This document shows positions 36,121 to 48,914 of a DNA stretch of 64,000 nucleotides, in pieces; positions within the stretch are counted from its first letter, which is position 1, and each line of letters begins with the position of its first letter. This stretch comes from Leucaena leucocephala. Taxonomy: Eukaryota; Streptophyta; Magnoliopsida; Fabales; Fabaceae. The notes under the pieces are model-generated. The model did no database searches, had not been told where the DNA came from, and saw only the letters and a list, made by a program, of their open reading frames with translations. Made by a program: the position numbers and the translations under genes. The stretch covers positions 17,011,001-17,075,000 of the forward strand of contig CM073515.1 of the NCBI GenBank assembly GCA_037074615.1, in the 5' to 3' direction.

Positions 36121-39100
36121 TGAAACGTCCTACTTTTACCATCTCATAGTACATATTTAAAAACATATTTTATTAGCGGAAGCATTACATTAGCCTAAAA
36201 CTTAAAATTTTAAAACTTACTTCTCAGGTACTGTTTATTTGGTGATTTCCAGATTTATAGTCCAACTTTAAAAATTCATAACTAATTGTAGAAAAATCGT
36301 ATTGAGGTGATCCAAATTTCTAATTGAATCTCCTTCATATATCTTTCGGAAAAAAATATAAATATGGACATTTACTTTGTCAATTGATTTAGTTAAATCG
36401 TTATTTTTTACTGTTCATATGACAAATTCTGGAATTTCCAGATTCTGTCTCTTAACTTTGAAAATTCATTTCTCCAGATATACACATCCAAATGAGGCAT
36501 GTTACCTATGAATTTAAAGCTCTAAATGTGTACTACATGATTATAAATTTCATGAAATAATAATTTCATTTTCTAGGTCAAACTGAAGTCCCAACAAAAC
36601 TACATTAGGACCTACATTTTTACCATTTCATCTTCTTGCTTAAATGTTCATAAACTAATCTAGCATTCCTAAATCATCAAATAAGCTTCTCATATATTCA
36701 TATACATTATTTACATATGTCATAATTATTTCATATAGCTTCATCACATAAGTAGACACCTTACATGGCATTTATATTCATGGATAATTTATAACATATG
36801 CTAGGATCTCAATTACTTCACTTCCTTTCTTCCATTCTTTAGCTCTTGTCCATGCATACATTTTCCTTCATGCTTGACCTAAATTGGTTGTCTATGGGAG
36901 GGTGAGATTCTAAGGAGTCTTAGTAGCAAACATTACCACTTAAATATGCAAGATGGATGCTAATGCATGATATGTAATTTCATTAAACTTCCTTTGATTA
37001 GTGACATGACATCATGCTATATACTTTTGCATAAAAGTGCATGGCCATGGAAAACATGTTATTCACAGTACATTCAACATCATTTATCATGTCATAACAT
37101 CATTTAAATATCATATACATGTCAACACATAAGCATACCATATCAAGCACATTAAGAGATAAGTCCACTACCTTGCACTTAAGCTTCTCTCTTGTTCTTT
37201 TGCAGTTGATCCCTAAGCTTTCCAACCATGAAGCCTTTCAGTCAATCACTTCCCAACATCTTGAATATTTCAAGGTCCTAAACACATTCATATTCATCAC
37301 ATAATTCATTAGGACCATGAACTCCAACTATGTTTAAGACTATCCTTGATAAACTCTTTATTAACATAACTTTGTTTAGTCTTCACTAATTAACTTGGTC
37401 ATTGAACCAATTGATGTCTTGAATTTACCCTACACAATTTCATCTATTGAATACATTTATGAGCTTAGAATCATGAAATTCTAGTTCTAATGCACTGTTC
37501 TGGACAAATTTGAAAAACATGCATAATTCTTCCAAAAATTCTCATATTGATTCCAATGCTTCCCATACTTGTTTCTCTACTTTATCCCACACAACTTTTC
37601 ATTTTAAAACCATTGTAAGCATCAAAATATGAAATTACAATCACTATTCATACAAGTGAACAGTAATAGAGAAGAACTTCAAAAGCTACAACTTGGAATT
37701 CCAATGCTTCCAAGGTTCAAAACCTATCCAATCTTACACAAAATCATCATATAAATTCAATGGAAGCATTAGATAATTGAAATTCCATTTCCTTCCATCA
37801 TGAAAAGTACAAACCGAAATGGTTTAACCATAGAAAAGTCAAGAATATCAACTTGATTCAACAACCAATCACTTAACTAGCTTGTTTAAGCTTCAATTAC
37901 ATATCTCTAACTTTAATTTCTTCTTTTTCCTTCCATCTAAGGTTTTTGGACAGCACAACACCTTAGGGAAAACTCAAATTTCTTCCATGAAAACCCTAAG
38001 TGCAAGCTCACAAATCAAAGGAAAATAAGCTATGATAGATTACTTACCTTTATTCTCTAGCTTACTTGAACTTTTGTCCTTGAATCATCTTTCTCTTGGC
38101 TTGAGTTTTAATTTTTCAAGAGGTTCCCCAAGGGTTCTCATGCCACGGTTTGCTTCAGAAGTTGTGGGCTATTTATAACCAAATCCCATGGAAAATCAAT
38201 GGCCAAGATCACTTTGTGCATTATTTGATCTAATGGCTCACATTTAATCTTGGATTTAACTTTTCTAAAAAGATAATTATAACATCATTCATGACATCAT
38301 CAAGGGACAACTCATAAGGCTAGGTGGAACCATTCCAAGGGAAAGAAACTTCTAGAAAAATTCTAGTACCAGCTCAATCCGATTTCTCAAAAACTAGATT
38401 GTTTTGTAAATCTAATTTTTCTGAGATTCCATAATATGCTATCTAACCTTAAATCCAGTATCTGGATCCTTCCTTCCATTGACATTCTTGGACTGGGCCT
38501 AAATTTAATTATAGATCCCTTGGTAAATTACCAAAATGTCTATTGGTTCTTTATTTACTTTAACATCTTAAGGGCATTATCGTCTTTTCACACCTCATCA
38601 GAGTATTCCCTGACCTTGGTCAACTATTCTAGGAAATCTCCTTGACCATCTAACATTATTCAAATGACCAAAATGCCCTCTGTCTGACTCTGACTTAATG
38701 ACACAATACAGTGGCATACATTCAGTGGCATATTCGTAATTTTACATTTTTTCCGGTCTTTATTAGCGCTGGCCTATATACTTATCTGAAAATATTATTA
38801 GGCCTATAAAATTCCATTTTGAGCCCTCCGAGAAATTCTCCTAAAATATATTTATCGGTTGTTTTAATACACTATAAATTCTATAATAAATTCTACATAA
38901 CTCCCTTTTGAGCTCTGTCAATTTCATAAATTCTTATAATTATAGGAATTTACTTCCAAATTTCATTTGATTTTGAGGTCTAGAGGATACTATATTAATT
39001 TTTCTTTTCTTTAGAAATTAATATTAATTTTTTAGGACCTCAGATCAAAATTCTGTGTTGTGTCAAACTGATCAGAATAATTTTCTCTATTTACTAGAAA

Positions 39101-39409
39101 AATTTGGGACTAATATGATTTTAGGCATTTCTAGGCTTTTTCTGGCTCAACTTTCATTAATTACCATTTTGTCATTAAACTTTTAAAAATTACACTTTAG
39201 GCCCTCAACTTTTCATAATTACACTTAATGGCCTAAAGCTTTTGTCTACTTTCATTTTCTACCGTGGAACTTTTAAACTTTTCATTTTAGTCCCTCTCTT
39301 TATACCTTTGTCCAATTATTGTTTTTTCTTTTTATTCACCATCACAATCATTTCCAAACCTCTTTCCACTATCAGTATTATACATATAGTGAAAAAGTAG
39401 AATGTGACA
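36121..39409 (-). mobile_element. Solo LTR L5
   Basis: 3289 bp with perfect 5-bp TSD 'tttct' (36116-36120, 39410-39414). Plus-strand text runs 'tgaaacgtcctacttttacc' to 'gtagaatgtgaca'. It is the same long LTR family in minus orientation, with TATTTATA at 38170-38177. It has diverged noticeably from L1, L8 and L10, so it may be an older insertion or another subfamily. Confidence 0.9.
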
Positions 39410-39414
39410 TTTCT

Positions 39415-40295
39415 GTCATGACCAAAAACTCAGACAGATGTAGTTGCTTTCAAATGAACTAATGTCATGACCATAATGCCCATATACACATTAGTCGCGA
39501 CCAGAATACAATATCACTCCCTGATGGACTGTAAACTTTCTCCAATCCTCCCAAGTTATCCTAGATTTCTCCCATAATAAATTAACACATAACTCAATGC
39601 AAATTCAGCAATGAAGCACACAGTCACATTCAAGTCATACAAAGCAATACTAGTAAGATAGAGGTGACAGGATGGGTAAACTAAGATCATGCATGTGAGT
39701 GTGTAAGTTCTACAGAGAATAATCAATGAGTAAATGATGTATAGACAGTAACGGGGGTGTTCAAAATAGAAAGAAACCTAGAATAAACAGAAATAAATAG
39801 AAAATGAAAACTATCCTATTGAAATATCCCTTTCATATCCTAAAACCAACATATCAAACATATCATAGCATAAAACTTGTAAAGGTAAGAGATAGGAAAG
39901 GAATAATTGGCCTCAAGGAGGCGATGGGAAATCATAAAACTTTGAGAGATGGCTGTTTGATTGGAAGTTTTTCCCCATTGCCCTCTCTCTTCACTTCAAT
40001 ATTCCACAATCACTCACCTTATACTGAGATTCATCCAAGTTCATCTTGAATTCTCCCTCTTTAAACTTGAACTTACCTAATTGTGGTTGGCATGTCGCAG
40101 CAACAGACTTGAGAAATTTTTCCTTCACCTCCTTCATATATTCCTTGCAGTTGCTCTTTTCTAGCTTGTGTAGCTCCTCCAATTTATCATGTGCTTCCCT
40201 AAGTGTCGTACCAAGCTAAGGTTGGTCTACGACTACAACATACTTAGGATCGTTCTTTTCCATACCTGTATTATTATTAGAGATTAAATCTTTCA
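39415..40295 (-). other. Athila-2-side DNA with an unrecognised relic frame
   Basis: The minus strand from 40265 to 39991 reads a lysine/glutamate-rich segment ('KLEELHKLEKSN', 'YMKEVKEKFLK') with one stop near 40218. It looks like a short coiled coil and has no domain I know. The remaining 39415-39990 is noncoding to my eye, with three 'gtcgcgac' or derived words at 39415-39512. RT and integrase, expected after the protease at 40.6 kb, are absent. Confidence 0.4.
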
Positions 40296-40976
40296 AAAAC
40301 CTTAAGGATGAGATGTAATTTTGGAATGAGAGTGAGGGTGAGAAGAGTTAGAATGTATTGGTCCTTTAACCAAAATAGTGGAGTATGGAACCGAAGGAGT
40401 TTGGAGTTCCCTAGTTGCATCTGGTATTTCTGGTCGTGACCTTTCAGCTTCTCGTCGTGAGTCTAGTTGCCAGGGTGTGTCTCTAGAACTTGTTGTTGTG
40501 ACCTTAAAGCCATTTGGTCGCGACTTAGCTTCACAGAGGGTCTCAAATTGATATTTGGTCGCGACATTCAGGTCATTTAGTCACAACCTTGGGTCACAGA
40601 AACTCGACCCTTCTTCAATTATTACACTCTCAACTTTCAGAAAATCTTGGGATCCTGCAAGATCACTCAATAAACCTTTTGTAAACGCATTATCTCTATC
40701 ATTATCATGTAAAATCAATTCATGTTCATCCCTATTTTCTTTAATAGCATAATCAATGGCATTCAAAGCAGTAAAAGCATAATTATCAGAAGGAAATTTT
40801 ATTGCTTCATTCATGTTGAAGGTTACCACATGCTCTCCAACTTCCATTGTGATAGAACTATACTTCATACTAATGATGGTCTTGAAAGGCTGGAGGAAAG
40901 GTCAACCTAGGATCAAAGTGTTATTATTTACTAACTCATTAGACATGTCCAAAATATAAAACTCAGATGGGAATAC
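40296..40976 (-). pseudogene. Athila-2 protease C-terminus, linker and Arg/Ser-rich tail
   Basis: Continues the protease from 52901. On the minus strand it reads 'FPSEFYILDMSNELV', 'NNNTLILG*PFLQPFKTIIS' and 'VVTFNMNEAIKFPSDNYAF', matching the Athila-1 order LGRPFL...TFNMYETMK. The frame stays open from 40868 to 40296 except for one stop near 40580. After the linker it enters a stretch rich in 'SRP', 'SRRE' and 'SRD' encoded by palindromic 'gtcgcgac' words. The conserved R of LGRPF is a stop codon (TGA). Confidence 0.75.
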
Positions 40977-41626
40977 TGTCATATCCCCAATTTTCTTACC
41001 TGATGTAACTGTACAGTTTATGTGAAATGTATATGAAATTCTTGGAATAAATTATATCAGATTGAGAAAGGAAAGAGAAGGATTATTGCCTAAAGAAAAC
41101 ATAGGGACCTAAACACAAAGTAGAAAAGGTTAAAGGCCAAAAGTTAAAGTAGAAACAAAAGTTAGGCCAAAAGTGGTAATTTTCAAAAGTTTAGGGACCT
41201 AAATGTAATTATGGAAAAGTTCAGCCAGAAAAGGCTTAGAACTGCCTGGAAGTATTCTAGTCCCATATTTCATCAGTAGATAGAGAAAGTTATGCTAGTT
41301 AATCTAGCATAATATAGAAATTTTAATAAGGTTCCAGATAGTGGATATTTATCTGATAGTCTGAAAGTTATCTAAAATTTTATCAAAGCTCATGGAACTC
41401 AAGTATAAGTGGAAAAGTTACAGGAAGGTGTGCCTCATGACATCATATGTCATGAATCTGACAGAACCCTGGAAAGAGCTCTGTATGAAAAGTATCCCCA
41501 TATTAGTGAATTTTGACAGGAGTTTGAGAACACTCGTTATTCGATTATGGAACTTAGCAATAAGTAAGCATAGATAGAATGAACTTAGATGACCTTATAT
41601 ATGGGACTATGATGACGCCAATGAGG

Positions 41627-43401
41627 TGTTAGAAATCATTCCCTAGGGGCCAATCATTGTTGTATAAACATTATTGATTTATGAATTTATTAATTGTGTT
41701 ATCATATTATTTGCATGTTTACTGTGATGACCATCCTTGGATAATTCATGATCTTATCCTAAATGTCCCTGGTCAGTTATCTATGCGATAGCAGAGATAA
41801 AATAAGATCAGTATGACTTTGAAGATGTATAGAGATATAAATCAAAGTCATAGGCACATGTAAGAGTACAAGGTGTTGGACAGACCCGCTATGAGAGAGC
41901 TGCATGGGTTACGTCATAAGCTTCTCTCATATATAAACCATGTTACTATGCCCTTTGACCTGAGATCATCATGGATTCCTACATGAAAAACGCTCATCTT
42001 TGACCTAGTCAAAAGTCACTTTTGACTGAGTGATCATAAAGACTATGTTCGGGCTTAATGGTTTTTCATGCGGAGGAATGTGAATGGTCAATATAGAATT
42101 TGTCCCTCACATTCGTAGAGAGATATTACTGGGCCCCTCGATGAGTGAGTCTGAGAAATGTATGGCCATACTGTAATGGAAAGGTAGTTCCATTTCTATA
42201 GTCAGACTACTTAGGGATCAAGAAAGTAACGGTCAGGAATAGGAGGATAACATTATCCATGCCTCATCCATGACCAAAATATCGCGTGACAGAAGGGACA
42301 TGATATGGTTGTATAAAAGGTTACATCGTTTAACGATCCTCATATGATTTGGGTAGTTGTTATGTCTTGCTAGAGACCACTTGCGACTTGTGGGCCAGTA
42401 TAGCAAATGACCCACTACCAACTTCATATGGGCCTACAGGGTCACACATAAAATAGCCCAACACGAGCTATGATGTCCAAATTCATTGAATCTAAGACAT
42501 GTCTAGATTCAATGAATGATCCAGGGTGGATGTATGTATTTATTTATATTTATATTCGTATATATATAAATTCATATATATACATTATATATAAGAGATA
42601 TATGAGATTTAGTTTATAAGGATAAATTAAATCTCTAGCACATTTGAATTTGAAATTTAAATTGATAGGATATCTCATATAAGAGATATTTATAAGATTT
42701 AATTTATAAGGATAAATTGAATCTCTATCACATTTGAATTTGAAATTCAAATTGATATGATATCTCAAATTTGATTTATGAGAATAAATCAAATATAGTT
42801 CAGTCTTATCTTTATTTTAAATTAAATAAATAGGTGAATTAAATCTGTGGGACAGATTTAATATAAATATTATTTATTTAATTAGTTTCTTATCAAATTA
42901 GACAATATATGATATTGTATTTGGAATTAATATAAGATTAACTTCAAAAAAATCTAATTCGGTAGAGAAAAACGCATAGCATCCTATATATCTGATTTTA
43001 GGAGCTACATTTTAAAAAAACACATAGAACACAGAAAGGCCGAAGAGGAATCTAAAAAAGGTTTGCAGATAAGAAACTGCCGAAATAGAGACGGAGATGA
43101 TGAATTCTTGGGAAAGCCCTAGAGGGACAAAAGACGCTAGCACGTCGTTCATGGTTAGAACGTTGTTCGTGTAGATACTAGTAGAGGAAGCTGACCTAAG
43201 TTGTCGACTTCTTGCTATCGGAAAGGGAGCACGAGCTGCGAAGAGAAGCTGTGAATATCGTGACCAGAAGCTCTGGAAGTCGCTGACGAACACTGAGGGT
43301 AATTCTTCTTCCCACTTGACTTAAACACATACGGTAGATCCTGGCAAGGAATAGAAAAAATTTTAAGTTAATTTCTGCTGCGTGTCTTACAATTCCTTAT
43401 A
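41627..43401 (+). mobile_element. Solo LTR B, same family as A
   Basis: 1775 bp, 'tgttagaaatcattccc...acaattccttata', flanked by 'tgagg' (41622-41626) and 'ggagg' (43402-43406), a 5-bp TSD with one mismatch. It is the reverse complement of copy A. It has about two 91-bp units (42600-42780) against four in A, which accounts for most of the length difference. A TATA-like box TATAAAAG is at 42312-42319. Confidence 0.88.
42312..42319 (+). promoter_or_regulatory. TATA-like box in LTR B
   Basis: TATAAAAG in 'ggttgtataaaaggtt', conserved in copy A as CTTTTATA at 20261-20268. It is used here to orient the family. Confidence 0.5.
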
Positions 43402-46400
43402 GGAGGGCCCAAAACCCATGATACCAGTTCATCAATAAAAAGGGCCAGTGTACAAGAAATATGCGACATTACGGAAATGCCCCTGGATGATAATATTATA
43501 CTAATAATAGATGGAGGGTATTTTGGTCATTCTGGATAGGCTAAAAACATGTTATATAGTATAAATATGATTAGTTAGATCCAGTATATGCCTTGAGGCA
43601 GTACAAAGAGGGGTAAAATGACAATTATGCCCTTAGGGTTAATATAGTGCAAGAAAGGACACTAAAGGTATTTTGGTCATTTTCCAAGGGATAAATGGCA
43701 GATAAATACTTAATCTAACAATTTCAATAGTATGAGGAACCTAGACATTGGTTTCCAGGATAGAATATATATCCTGGAATATTATAAAAATTAGGAACAG
43801 AAAATAATCTAGTTTTTGTGAAACTGCTCCGATCGGTACCAAACTGGACAGGAATTTTTTCTATCAGTATATTCTACTTTTTCCAGACAAACATGACCCT
43901 AAACTATGTCATGCATGGCATCAAGTGAGAGTGTTCTAGGGTAAGCCAAGTTGAAGAAGGAATATGGACCATTAGATCAAATAGTAACCAAATCAATCTT
44001 GGCCATCCATTTCAACTCAAGCTCATCTATAAATACCCCCTCCCAAATCAGAACCTATTCAGCATTCATGGTGAACCATAGGGAAACTCTTGCAAAATTT
44101 CTATTTAACCAAGAAAGAAGACACAACTTGAAGCAACAATCAAGGTAATCATCTCCCTTGATCTTGAGCTTAATTCTAGTAAGTTAGCTCTTAGTTTTAA
44201 GGGGTTTTTGTACCATATTTCCCTTATGTTTTCTGCTGGAAGTGTTGCCCATATATGGTTAAAATATGATTTTTATATTATGGATAGTTTAGACAAGCTT
44301 AAACAAGCAAGAATCAAGTGGTATAAGCTTAGGAATCCAAGTATGTTTGGAATTAGGGTTTTATATTCTTGCTATTACTGTGTGTGACACTGTTCATATA
44401 TTGTAATTTCATGATTTTGATGCTTACAATGAGTTTAAAATGGAAAATTGTGTGGGGATAAAGTAGGAGAATAAGTATTGGAAGTATTGGAATCAAAATG
44501 TGAGTCTTTAGAAAAAGAAGCATTCACTTCGGTTTGGCACAGAACCTTTTGAGATGTTTTGATTTTGGAAATTCTAGTTTTATATTTGGATTCTACATGA
44601 AAAATTATGTGGAAATGAACTATAATAATTTATTTTGGAAAGGTGGAAATATGAAACATAAAATAGAGAAAGAATGGAAGTTAGTGAAAACCTAGTCTTG
44701 GATTTGTGTTCAAGTTTAGTTGTAACTTGATATTGCTTTGTAATGGATAGGTTTTGACATTTGTGAAGGAATGAAATCCTCTCAATAAGACCTTGAAAAT
44801 AATAGATAAGAGGTAGCAAGAATACCTAACTATAGTTTCATGTTTCTTTAATTGCTTGCTTGCTTATTGATTATGGAGTTTGGTTGAGCATGAGATTGTG
44901 TCATCATATTGATGATGAAGTATGAATGATTGCAACTCCTTAAAAGTTATGTCATGACAATATGTATGTTAGAGTTTGCTTATGTACCATTATGAAGTAG
45001 CTCCCATCTCATGATAACATGATAAGCATCCAATTAATCATGCATGATATTATGGTTTGTGTAACTTGCTATTGGGATTTCCATGAAATCTCATTCCTCC
45101 CATATGCATAACCATGTCTTAGGTGCTGGAACTTCTCAAGGAAAGAGGTTAAATATTGATGGATGAATTTGTATTATAAGTTATAGCACTTACATGACAC
45201 TTTGGAAGGATATGATAGTATGCATGATGTATGATTATGTAATTTTGTTCTGAGGTTGTGACGTTATGATGATGATTATGATACCTAAACCAATGATTTT
45301 AAACTTGAAATTTGGTATGATAATAGCTAAGATCTAGAGCTTTAAATGAACATCAAGAAATCCTCAATTTGTTAAGTATTCAAATTGTTATGGTTCTTTT
45401 AAGTTGGAGTTAAAATCAGGAACTAAGAGAAAGTAAGTAATTGGCGGCAGTAACGTTCTGACATGAATTGCATATAGCAAATGAATGAGTTTTTCCATGA
45501 AATTTGGTGAGATTAAAGAGAACGTCTAGAGCATTAAATCCATAGGTAACACAATTCATTTGGACAAGTAATGAAAGAGAAATGAATTTTTGAAGTTAAG
45601 ACAAAGAAATTGGAACTTCCATATTTTACCAAATGAACAGTATTTTTCAACGAATAAACTGATTTCATTGGGACATTGCAACCTCAATTTTATATTTTTC
45701 CTTCAAATATTAACGCAAGAGATTTCATTAGAAATTAGAACCACCCTATTTTTTTCTACATTTAATTATGAATTTTTAAAGTAGGATACATGTTCTGGAA
45801 TTACCAAATGAACAGTAAAAGTGAACAGTGCCCCCAAGAGCAATTCTTTTGAAAATTGATGTTTCTAAAGCAAAATGTAACATCCCAAATTTTTTCTATC
45901 TGTATAAGACTGATAGAGGAAAGAGATAATAAAGAGATTGGGATGGTAATAAGAAGACAAGAAAATGAGTAAGATAAGTGTTAAGCCAAAGAGAGAGAGA
46001 AGGTATAAACTTGTAAAGCGAAAAGGGTTAGATTGCAATTTCAAAAAAGTTTAGGTACTAAATTGCAATTAGGGAAAGTTTCAAATGGTCATTTTGGAAA
46101 AGAAAGGGATTAAAGTGAAAACTTTAAAAGTTCCATGGTGTAAAATGGAAGTAGACATAAGCTTTGGCCCATTAAGTGTAATTATGAAAAGTTGAGGGCC
46201 TAAAGTGCAATTTCCAAAAGTTCATGGGCAAAATGGTAATTTTGGAAATTTAAGCCAAAAGAGGCCAAAAAATGCCCAGAAGCATTTTAGTCCTAAATTT
46301 TACCATAAAATAGAGAAATTTATTATGATTAGTTTAATTCAACATAGAAGTTTGATTTGAGGTCCCAAAAAATTGATATAAATTTCTGAAGTCGAGAGAT

Positions 46401-47307
46401 TATTTCAATATCTTTTGGACCTCATAATCAGATAAAAGTCAAAAAGGAGTCCGATAAAGGAGTCTTGTAGAATTAATTATAAAATTTCAGTGAAATCGGA
46501 CACCGATAAAGGGTTAAAGGAAATGTAGGAAATTTTTATCAGGACTTTTGGATCTCAAAAAATTATGAAACTTCGTAGGAAATTTATTTTATATTATAAT
46601 GAATTTATAAAAATGTTAGAACCATTAAAATAGGTGTCTAGCATTTATCCTAAAAATTAGGGTGATTTAAGAATATCGGTATAAGGAAAGTGCCTTGGGA
46701 TTTGTGCCAAGTAGCTATTGGACTTAAAAGAGGCCCAATATGATGTGCTATGCAAGCCTAATAATCCCAAGGAATTGTTATGTGGTCAAATGAATTTTTA
46801 GAATATTTTATGTATTTTTAAAAGATAAAGAAATTAAGAAAGTCCAAAAAGCATGTGAGGTATCCTTGTGGGACCCACAAGCTTTACACATGGCACCAAG
46901 AAGAGGAAAGGAAGATTATAGTATGTGTTAAAATATAATAAAATAATATAAGAATTAACCTAACGATGATTAAGGTTAATTAATCCAAAAACTAACCAAT
47001 CAAATTCAAGATTAAGCCATTATAATAATTAGGAAAAGTGAGGACATTATGGACCCAAGGTGCCAAAATTTTGGCTATAAATACCCCTCCCATTCTTCAT
47101 AAAACCGTGCACCCTTGGTTACCTTGGAGAAACTCTTATCATTTGAAAACTCCACCAAGATAAAGGCAATTCAAGGCACTAAGAGATCAAGGTAGTCAAG
47201 GCATAAGGCATGTGATCCTTCCTAGTTTATTTAGATGTGTTTTGGAAGGGTAAAACCTAGGTTTTAGTGGTTGGAAATTCCATTAAGGGCCTGTTTGGAA
47301 AAATCCA

Positions 47308-47336
47308 AACCTTGGTTTTAAACCAAGGTTTGGCTC
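47308..47336. repeat. Perfect hairpin inside the MITE
   Basis: 'ccaaaccttggttt', one T, then 'aaaccaaggtttgg': a 14-bp perfect inverted repeat with a one-base loop, within 25 bases of the left terminus. Confidence 0.85.
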
Positions 47337-47504
47337 AAAACCTAGGTTTGGAGAAATTTTAAAACAAACAGTTATATTGGTTCAAACGGGCTTTTGGACT
47401 AAACTCTGGTTTAAAACTAAGGTTTCAGAAAAGCCGGTCAGAGTAGCTTTTGGAACAGTAAACCACGTTTGAACTAACTAATTACTATATTACCCCTACT
47501 TTTT

Positions 47505-47605
47505 CTTACACCCTCTCTCCTACTTTTTCTTACACCCTCTCTCCTCTCTCCTACTTTTTCTCTATTTTCTTTCTTACACCCTCTCTCCTCTCTCCTCTTA
47601 TCTCT
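47505..47605. repeat. Pyrimidine-rich tandem repeat in the MITE
   Basis: 'ttacaccctctctcctac' recurs at intervals of about 25 bases and longer, separated by 'tttttctt' and 'ctctctcct' words. One strand is almost entirely pyrimidine. Confidence 0.75.
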
Positions 47606-48914
47606 TATCTCTCCTCATTTAATACTCATACCCTTTTTCATAATTTACCAATAATAAAATCCCTTCTATAAATAACTATCCAAACACTCATTTATTCAAA
47701 ACCACTTTTTTTTCATAATCTCTTCTCCAAAAGCCCTTTTCTATAATCTGTTCAAAAGCTCTTTTTTTCCATAAGCCCATTTTTAAAATCCTATCCAAAC
47801 GGGCCCTAAACCTAGAGTATGCTTGCTGTCCAAATTTTAAGTTAAAGGAGGAAGAAGAAAATAAAGGTTGAACTAGGTGATTAAGGTTTAGATAAGTTGG
47901 TTTTGATGATTGGTTATTGAATTAAGTTGTGCTCTTGACTTTGTCATTGATGGAGGCATTCAGCCTAGGTCTGTTCTAGACCAAGAAGAATGAATTTCAA
48001 TGATCTAATGCTTCGATTGAATTTATATGATGATTTTATGTAGGATAGGATAGATTTGGAACCTTGGAAGCATTAGAATTAAAAGTTATAAGTTTTAAAC
48101 CTTCTCTGTACTGTTCATGCATATGAACAGTGATTGGAAATTCATGATTTTAATATTTCCAATGGGTTTAAAATGCAAAATTGTGTAGGATTAAGTAAGA
48201 TCAAAGTCTTGGAAGCATTGGAATTGAAAAAAGGAATTTTTGGAAAATTGCATGTGATGTTTCTGTTTCTGTACAGACCTGAAGGAAACATTAGAATTTT
48301 GAAATTATGAATCCATATTTGGATTCCTTGAGCAAAATTGTGTGGGATATAGTCAAGGTACCATTTAATTCAAGGGACAAGACAATTAACCACAAATATA
48401 GAAAGTTAGGAGTTTATTGGTTTAGGAAAATGGAAGTAAATTATTAAGGTAGGTGCAGAACTGAATTGGTATGGATTGTAATAAGTGTGTTACTCTACCA
48501 TGATTAGGATTTAACATTTGTGAAAGAGGAGACTAAAAGACCAAGAAAGAAAAGGTTAAAGGAAAGCTATTCCAAGGTAGTAAACTTACCTAACTTATAT
48601 GATTTGCTTGCTTAGATGCTTTATGTGTTGGATGTTTACTTTGAAGATGTGAAGCCTGTATGATTAAATGATGCTCTATTTATTTTTATGTTATGGCCAT
48701 ATGTTATAATTTAAGGAACATGGAAGCATGTAAAGATATCATTATGCAAGCATGATCATTAAGCACACACATATTAACATCAAGTATTGAGTTGCATACA
48801 TTGTTTGGTATATGTTTGCTACTGAGATTTTTCCCAAAATCTCACCCCTTCCATGATACAAACATCATAGAAGGACCATCTTATGGAATCAAGGAAGGAG
48901 AATGAAGAAGTTAT

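Larger units (their letters stand above)
47287..47806. mobile_element. Tourist-like (PIF/Harbinger) MITE
   Basis: 520 bp with terminal inverted repeats 'gggcctgtttgga' (left) and 'tccaaacgggccc' (right, reverse complement GGGCCCGTTTGGA), flanked by 'taa' on both sides (47284-47286, 47807-47809). A 3-bp TAA/TTA TSD with GGGCC-type ends is the hallmark of Tourist/PIF-Harbinger MITEs. It has no transposase. It carries a 14-bp hairpin at 47308-47336 and a pyrimidine-rich tandem stretch at 47505-47605. It is not present in the other LTR copies, so it jumped into L7. Confidence 0.88.
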
